From assembly GCA_020844525.1 (NCBI GenBank), contig JAJGAH010000033.1, forward strand, positions 1 through 11,256: 11,256 nucleotides of DNA, in the 5' to 3' direction. Below, piece after piece: positions 6,677 through 11,256 of this stretch (position 1 is the stretch's first letter; every line of letters begins with the position of its first letter). Source of the DNA: Eubacterium sp. (lineage in GTDB: Bacteria > Bacillota > Clostridia > Lachnospirales > Lachnospiraceae). Position numbers and translations under genes: made by a program. The notes beneath the pieces are model-generated. The model was not told where the DNA came from and made no database searches. It saw only the letters and a list, made by a program, of their open reading frames with translations.

Positions 6677-6947
6677 CATTCCTCCAATCACTATGAACGT
6701 CCCGCTCAATTATCAATTCGAATTTATTGAGAATCACACACGTGACAGATTTAACCATATATCTATGAGTATCGTTAAAAAAATCTTTACTGCAGTTGAA
6801 TCCATGCTGCACAACTTCCTCAATATTACATTGAAACAGAGCGAAATTCCAGTAGATTGTAATGGAAATTCTATTTGATAGCGATGAGCTCCCGGATCAC
6901 AAGGCATAATTCCGCGCGGCGAGCAGACTGCCACAGGCCCGGCTTTT
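6677..6947. other. Intergenic region between cbiZ and the PIN-like gene
   Basis: 271 bases that should hold the end of the corrinoid operon and the promoter of the PIN-like gene, both on the minus strand. I see a CTCAAT...ATTGAG inverted repeat (6705-6710 and 6726-6731) around the palindrome AATTCGAATT (6715-6724), a TCAC-N4-GTGA dyad near 6735-6746, and a GC-rich block (about 6886-6943) with CCGCGCGG (6912-6919) and a six-T run next to the cbiZ stop. None gives a convincing terminator or promoter. A 61-codon plus-strand frame at 6693-6878 has no ribosome binding site. Confidence 0.5.
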
Positions 6948-8198
6948 TTATGACAATTTCCAGATATACAGTATGATATAGTACAGGTACTGTGTCAAAT
7001 GGCTGAATTTTTCTTCTTCTTTTGGATGTAATACTTCCTCTGGATACTGATCGCAGAGAAATGTCCCGCTGCCACAGTACAGATTCTGCAAAAGTAATCG
7101 TTTTCCCTCCCGGATAACTTCCGGGTACATGATAAGCCCCCAGCGATACTGATCCATCAGGTGAACATATAGGGATGTGACAATAACTCCTGTAGAGGAC
7201 TGGTTAACTGCCTGCAGTCTTGTTGTCAGATCCGCAGCGCCAGTAAAGCGGATGCCCGCCCGCTGAAACAGTTCCTTGTTGTGATCATAGAAGTCCCAGA
7301 AGCTCCCCATGTTAAGTCCAAAACGCCTGATGCGCTGGAGAATCTGAAACTGTCTGGCAGGACCCGCGGCAGACTGCTTCACCAGAGCATCCCTGACTGC
7401 TTTTTTTACCACTGTCCCGATCATCTCTCCCAGCTTTACATGGCCGGATGCAGAGGTAAGGACGTAAGGCGATTCCATCGGGGCCGCGATAATCGTACCG
7501 TCTGTCCCGGATCCCGTGGCTATCTCATGGGAGTAGCAGGATCCCAGAAGGAGTTCCTGGACGGCCGCCGCTTTCGCCTCAGAACAGAGGACCAGGGCAC
7601 GCAGCATGGCAGCATCCGTCATGCGCTGATTCACAAGAAGAAAGATGTTTATCGTTCCGACAAAACCCGGATCTCTCCCGTCCTTTTCTTCGCAGCTATA
7701 TTCCCGGTGCTTCTTGTCTTCCTGGACCCCTTCTGTGTCCCTCTCCTGCTTTTTTTCTTCCACAGCTGTGCCGCCGATTTTTTTCTGCGGGTTTTTCTCC
7801 GGACCGGAAACCGGGGTGTACTTGCCGTTTTTTTCCATATACCAGGTGGGATCGCCGGGGCTCACGGCATTGTGCTCGATACCGCCTGAGACAATGGCGC
7901 GGACGGTGAGGTCCCTGCAGGTCTCCTCCGCCTCCGCAGAAAGCTCCAGCCACGCCGCCGTGCTCAGAGCCACCGTCCTCTCCGGGTCTTCCCCTTCCTC
8001 CCGGACCTGACGGGCGAGCTCCTTTTTGTAGTCGTCTTCCTTCATGACGATCTCATAGGATCCGTTCCCCTGACAGTTGATGTTCATCAGTGTAGTGATG
8101 TTCTCCCGGATTCCGCCGTTCAGCGGAGACGTACAGAGTGTCTTCCGGGGAGTGGAAAAAGAATATATGCTGCTTATATTCGTCTGTCGATGCCTCAC
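6948..8198 (-). CDS. cbiZ: Adenosylcobinamide amidohydrolase (CbiZ), corrinoid remodelling
   Basis: A 416-residue protein of the CbiZ family, cytoplasmic enzymes that cleave the nucleotide loop amide of adenosyl-(pseudo)cobinamide-type corrinoids to yield cobyric acid, so that foreign corrinoids can be rebuilt. Family features: 'RKTLCTSPLNGG' (18-29), 'DLTVRAIVSGGIEHNAVSPGDP' zone (96-117), 'GTINIFLLVNQRM' (181-193), 'RALVLCSEAKAAAVQEL' (200-216), 'EIATGSGTDGTIIAA' (225-239) and 'SGHVKLGEMIG' (251-261). A charged stretch of about 50 residues (131-180) interrupts the core, and about 125 residues follow it, partly a helical region ('SLYVHLMDQYRWGL'). The start is a GTG at 8198 with GGGAGG ten bases before it, 17 bases after the sortase stop; a longer frame to 8459 only shadows the sortase gene. 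Last gene of the ECF-transporter operon, which supports a corrinoid substrate for that transporter. Confidence 0.85.
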   Translation of the reverse strand: MRHRQTNISSIYSFSTPRKTLCTSPLNGGIRENITTLMNINCQGNGSYEIVMKEDDYKKELARQVREEGEDPERTVALSTAAWLELSAEAEETCRDLTVRAIVSGGIEHNAVSPGDPTWYMEKNGKYTPVSGPEKNPQKKIGGTAVEEKKQERDTEGVQEDKKHREYSCEEKDGRDPGFVGTINIFLLVNQRMTDAAMLRALVLCSEAKAAAVQELLLGSCYSHEIATGSGTDGTIIAAPMESPYVLTSASGHVKLGEMIGTVVKKAVRDALVKQSAAGPARQFQILQRIRRFGLNMGSFWDFYDHNKELFQRAGIRFTGAADLTTRLQAVNQSSTGVIVTSLYVHLMDQYRWGLIMYPEVIREGKRLLLQNLYCGSGTFLCDQYPEEVLHPKEEEKFSHLTQYLYYIILYIWKLS

Positions 8199-8215
8199 TG
8201 TTGCCTGACCTCCCT

Positions 8216-9067
8216 TTAAATTTTTTTTATAAATTTGCCGTGTACGACAAGGCGGACGGCGGAGTCTCCGGTGCAGGTTGAGAGGGAGACGATTTTGTCG
8301 CTGACGTCCAGGGAGACGTGCAGGTCTTCTTCCGACTGCGCAAGCAGATAGGTCAGGAACTGCTGATAGGCCTGATCGTTCTCGAAGCTGGTCTGGAAGG
8401 CCATATCCTTCCGGTCCGCGTTTGCCTCGTGGTAGGAGAAGATCTGGTACATGGACCATCCGTCATTGGTATAAATCCAGAAATATGGATTTTTCGAGAC
8501 TGTTCCTTTCTCCTGAATTTTTTTCAGGCTGCCAAACATAGAGCCGTTCCGCATGTTGTGTCCGAAGATGTAGGTATTCTTGTCGGAAAAATCTGATTTC
8601 GCCTCTGCGTCCAGAAAGATGCTCCCACTGGCATTGGCGCTGCCGGAAAAAGTATGTTTGATATAATAGGTGTTGTCCTCGTCCTGCATGATGGGATAAT
8701 TGATCCCGAAAGCCGGTGCGTACAGCCATCCGACAGTATCCGGGTTTTCCTTCTGCAGCTTATCCAGGGCAACGGCAGGCAGACTGCCGTCCAAAAGGGC
8801 AGAACCGGACTCCGAGGAGGATGACCCAGCTCCAACGGACCCGCCAGCAGTGTCATCATCCGTGGAATCCGTCACACCAGCCAGTTCCCGGACCTTATCA
8901 TACTCCTTATCAGCGTCCGCGTACTGCTTCTGCAGCAGAACAATCCGCACCACGCCGAATACAATCAGCGCGGCTGCTGCAATCATTACCGCCCGCAGAA
9001 TCCAGTTCTTCTGCCTCGTTGTAAGGCTCTTTGGCAGCTGTTTTATTTTTTCCAAAAACTTGTGCAA
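8216..9067 (-). CDS. srtB: Class B sortase
   Basis: A 283-residue membrane-anchored cysteine transpeptidase that joins surface proteins carrying a C-terminal sorting signal to peptidoglycan or links pilus subunits. An N-terminal cytoplasmic basic stretch is followed by one membrane segment (about 23-45), a Ser/Asp/Gly-rich spacer (65-92), and the sortase barrel. Catalytic residues are visible: His170 in 'YIFGHNM', Cys265 in 'SLSTCTG' and Arg272 in 'AVRLVVHGK'. Motifs such as 'TVGWLYAPAFGINYPIMQ' and 'FLDAEAKSDFSDKNT' fit class B rather than class A. The start is TTG at 9067 with GAGG nine bases before it; no upstream ATG is available before a stop. It sits between an ECF S component and cbiZ, with no sorting-signal protein inside the window, so its substrate is probably encoded upstream. 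Specificity toward NPQTN-like signals is family knowledge only. Confidence 0.9.
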   Translation of the reverse strand: MHKFLEKIKQLPKSLTTRQKNWILRAVMIAAAALIVFGVVRIVLLQKQYADADKEYDKVRELAGVTDSTDDDTAGGSVGAGSSSSESGSALLDGSLPAVALDKLQKENPDTVGWLYAPAFGINYPIMQDEDNTYYIKHTFSGSANASGSIFLDAEAKSDFSDKNTYIFGHNMRNGSMFGSLKKIQEKGTVSKNPYFWIYTNDGWSMYQIFSYHEANADRKDMAFQTSFENDQAYQQFLTYLLAQSEEDLHVSLDVSDKIVSLSTCTGDSAVRLVVHGKFIKKI

Positions 9068-9141
9068 AATTCCGCACCTCTTTCCAAATAAAATTAGTCA
9101 GTCTCTTCCGGCTCCCCGGCGATTCCGCCAAAGATTCTGTT

Positions 9142-10011
9142 CTATTGGATCAAACCGTATTTTACCTTGATCCTCTCCAGCTTCTCCAGCATCGGCTGGC
9201 TGATAAACCACAGGCACAGCACATTTGCCAGCGCGTGCACCAGGTCCACCGGCACACCGGATATGTAAATGGCCAGCAGATTCTTCCAATTGATCTCGTA
9301 GGAGCTCATCACCAGAGCTGCCGGATTCATAATCCCGCCATAGATGAACACGGTGGTCAGAAAGCCGTAGACACACAAAGACCAGCGGCTGGCCTTCAGC
9401 CATCCTTTCTGATATAAGATACCTGCCAGGAAGCCAATCACACCGGCGGAGAACATCTGCCAGGGCGTCCACGGTCCCTGCCCGAATAGCATGTTGGAGG
9501 AAAGCATGGTCAGCGACCCGACCAGAAAGCCTGACTCCGCACCGAAGCACACCCCTGTAAGAATAGCAAAAGTCTCCACCGGCTTGAAGCTGGGAAACGC
9601 AAACAGTATCGCACGGGAGGCGACGGCCAGAGCCGTCATCACCGCGATGATCAGAATCTCCCTCGCCTGAGGCTTTCTTCCCTCGAACACCATGAAAAAC
9701 GGAAGCATGGAGAAGATCAGAATCACCAAGCTGATCACCAGATACTTTCTGTCATTGAAAATATTGATGCCGACCCAGATCGTGAACGGAATCAGCAGCA
9801 GAATAATGAAGACCGAGACGATCGTCCGCTTCGTCAGCTTTCCCTTGTTCACCGGCTGGGCCAGAACCTGCCGGGCCTCTGCAAACAGGGCATCTTTTCC
9901 CGGCCTCTCTATTTCGTCATTCTCACGAAAATCTGTGTCTATCGGCTGGTCCGGATTTTTGTTCTCCAGAAACACATCCAGAAAGCGGTCAAGCTTATCT
10001 TGCTCCAGCAT
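9142..10011 (-). CDS. ECF transporter S component, probable corrinoid/cobalamin importer subunit
   Basis: A 289-residue membrane protein. Residues 1-60 are a charged cytoplasmic tail; two hydrophobic segments (63-86, 89-109) come before the S-component core starting at 'REILIIAVMTALAVASRAILF' (117 on). The core holds 'FKPVETFAILTGVCFGAESGFLVG' (142-165), 'FGQGPWTPWQM' (176-186) and 'GVIGFLAGILYQKG', which I associate with a group of clostridial S components near B12 genes, related in concept to CbrT. It would bind the substrate and dock on the ATPases encoded by the preceding gene and a T component. Its ATG lies inside the ATPase gene (17-base overlap) with AAGGAGG nine bases before it, so the two are translationally coupled. 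The corrinoid assignment comes mainly from cbiZ in the same operon. Confidence 0.8.
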   Translation of the reverse strand: MLEQDKLDRFLDVFLENKNPDQPIDTDFRENDEIERPGKDALFAEARQVLAQPVNKGKLTKRTIVSVFIILLLIPFTIWVGINIFNDRKYLVISLVILIFSMLPFFMVFEGRKPQAREILIIAVMTALAVASRAILFAFPSFKPVETFAILTGVCFGAESGFLVGSLTMLSSNMLFGQGPWTPWQMFSAGVIGFLAGILYQKGWLKASRWSLCVYGFLTTVFIYGGIMNPAALVMSSYEINWKNLLAIYISGVPVDLVHALANVLCLWFISQPMLEKLERIKVKYGLIQ

Positions 10012-11256
10012 GTTCCCCGTCCTCCTTCGTCACCGATGCAGCCTTTCCTCCCGGCTCTTCTGCTGCCACCAGGGTCCGGTTCATGGCTGTGATGACCTCC
10101 TGGGCCGTGACGGCATCCGGGAAGTAACTGCGGGCCATCCGGTTCGCAGCTGTGGTATAGAAGCTGTTCCCCGCAAAAAAAGCCCGGGTCGTGTTGGTGG
10201 TTACCAGGCTGCCCTGAAAGAACAATCCCACCCGGTCCGCATACTGCGCACAGAACTCCACGTCATGGGAGATCATCAGCACAGTCACGCCGTGGGCCGT
10301 CAGACGCTGCAGAATCTGGCCCAGATCCCGCTTGAAATAATTATCAATGCCCTTTGTGGGCTCATCCATCAGCAGAATTCTCGGCCTCAGAAGAAGCACC
10401 TTTGCCAGTGCCAGCCGCTGCTGCTCTCCTCCGGAGAGATCGTAGGGATGCCGGTCCAGCAGATCCTCCAGCATGGTCAGAGAGACGATGCCGTCCACTG
10501 CCTCCTTCTTCGGCATATCGATCGGATAAGCGGAGGACTTCTTCTGCCGCTTTCCGTCGATCATTTCATACAGATCCTCCCGCACGGTTTTCCTGACAAA
10601 GAGACTCTGCGGGTTCTGCGGCATCACGCCTAAAAAGCCGTGGTACAGCTCATCGTCGGTGTACTTGTTGATGTCACGTCCGTTGAGCCATATCTTTCCC
10701 CGATACGGATAGCGAATGTGCGCAATCAGACTCATGGTCGTGCTCTTGCCCGTCCCGTTTCCGCCGACAATAGCAAAGATCTCTCCCTTTTGCACATCCA
10801 TGGAGAGTCCCTTCACTACATCCGGAAGATCGCGGTCGTAGCGGAACCAGACATCCCGCAGCCGGATGGCCGGGATATCTCTTGTATCTCCGCCATCAGA
10901 ATGCCCGGCTGCAGTGACAGCATGAGAAAATGCATGGTTCTGATTCTCCTTCTCATTGTCTGCGGAAAATTCCTGGGATTCTCTCGCGCCGAGCACCTCC
11001 TGCATCCACCTTCTCCCCTCGCTGACCGTCAGCGGGCAGGGAAGAGAACGAAGCTTATCGGCAATATCCGCCCCGGCATTCTCAGCTTCAGAAATTTTTT
11101 CTCCTGTGGTCTTCCTCTCTGCCACCGGAAAATCAGGATCCGCCCCTGTCATGACGCCGGCATAAATCTGCATAGGTGTCGGCATGGAGAGAAACATATC
11201 GTGTCCCATGTCGTGCAGGCGCTGTCCGATCTCCGCGGGACTTCCGTCGGCAATCA
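9995..11256 (-). CDS. Tandem ABC ATPase of an ECF transporter (5' end outside the window)
   Basis: 419 residues are visible and the frame stays open to the window edge. The first ~34 residues read like the end of a first nucleotide-binding domain ('ADGSPAEIGQRL...MPTPMQIYAG'), then a linker of about 90 residues, then a complete second domain: 'RLRDVWFRYD', Walker A 'GGNGTGKST', Q-loop 'MPQNPQ', signature 'LSGGEQQRLALAK', Walker B 'ILLMDEPTKGID' and H-loop 'MISHD'. So this is a fused two-domain ATPase, as in ECF modules with dedicated ATPases. The C-terminal tail includes 'FFAGNSFYTTAANRMAR' and 'FPDAVTAQEVI', an extension I associate with this transporter group. It powers uptake through the overlapping downstream S component; a T component would be expected upstream. 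The ATG at 11209 is internal, not a start. Confidence 0.88.
   Translation of the reverse strand, partial: IADGSPAEIGQRLHDMGHDMFLSMPTPMQIYAGVMTGADPDFPVAERKTTGEKISEAENAGADIADKLRSLPCPLTVSEGRRWMQEVLGARESQEFSADNEKENQNHAFSHAVTAAGHSDGGDTRDIPAIRLRDVWFRYDRDLPDVVKGLSMDVQKGEIFAIVGGNGTGKSTTMSLIAHIRYPYRGKIWLNGRDINKYTDDELYHGFLGVMPQNPQSLFVRKTVREDLYEMIDGKRQKKSSAYPIDMPKKEAVDGIVSLTMLEDLLDRHPYDLSGGEQQRLALAKVLLLRPRILLMDEPTKGIDNYFKRDLGQILQRLTAHGVTVLMISHDVEFCAQYADRVGLFFQGSLVTTNTTRAFFAGNSFYTTAANRMARSYFPDAVTAQEVITAMNRTLVAAEEPGGKAASVTKEDGEHAGAR

Noticed and set aside
6693..6878. 61-codon plus-strand ORF between cbiZ and the PIN-like gene
   Set aside because: No ribosome binding site, no recognised similarity, and it runs antisense over the expected promoter region of the PIN-like gene.
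7779..7796. 'NPQKK' in the CbiZ insertion as a class B sortase sorting signal
   Set aside because: It is in the middle of a cytoplasmic enzyme with no signal peptide and no following hydrophobic segment and charged tail.
8199..8459. Longer N-terminus for cbiZ reaching back to 8459
   Set aside because: These codons lie in another frame over the sortase 3' end, give an Arg/Pro-rich peptide unlike CbiZ, and a GTG with GGGAGG exists at 8198.
9080..9141. GC-rich hairpins between the S component and the sortase as a terminator
   Set aside because: GGCG-GAAT-CGCC is only four base pairs and no T-run follows on the minus strand; it may tune expression but does not look like a terminator.

Overview
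The window looks like a chromosomal segment of a Gram-positive, low-to-mid GC anaerobe, most likely a gut Clostridia/Lachnospiraceae member. This is an inference from the ECF (energy-coupling factor) vitamin transporters, the class B sortase, the ECF sigma factor with a membrane partner, strong AGGAGG-type ribosome binding sites and frequent GTG/TTG starts. No rRNA, tRNA, CRISPR array, insertion sequence or phage gene is visible.

Layout, plus strand (1-3684): the 3' end of a LysR-type regulator, a strong 16-bp-stem terminator, a 418-nt control region (tiny ORF with a very good ribosome binding site, a LysR-like dyad, a 16-bp direct repeat, a promoter), and a 460-aa MATE efflux protein with its own terminator. 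Then comes a two-gene unit of an ECF sigma factor and a one-membrane-segment protein that is probably its anti-sigma or stress-sensing partner.

Layout, minus strand (3702-11256), three units read right to left. (a) 11256-6948: tandem ABC ATPase (cut by the window edge), ECF S component, class B sortase, and adenosylcobinamide amidohydrolase CbiZ. These genes overlap or lie close together and look like one operon for corrinoid (vitamin B12-type) capture, import and remodelling. (b) 6676-5162: a 504-aa protein with an N-terminal PIN/NYN-like nuclease fold, a ~200-residue acidic low-complexity region, an arginine-rich patch and a small C-terminal domain. (c) 5015-3702: a uridine-kinase-like P-loop kinase followed six bases later by a second, stand-alone ECF S component, which suggests import plus phosphorylation trapping of an unknown vitamin- or nucleoside-like compound.

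The most interesting parts are the sortase embedded in the corrinoid operon, which predicts a cell-wall-anchored corrinoid-capture protein encoded nearby, the apparent second translation start in the sigma-partner gene that would give a secreted form, and the unusual architecture of the PIN-like protein. Specificities given here rest on recalled family patterns; no database search was possible.
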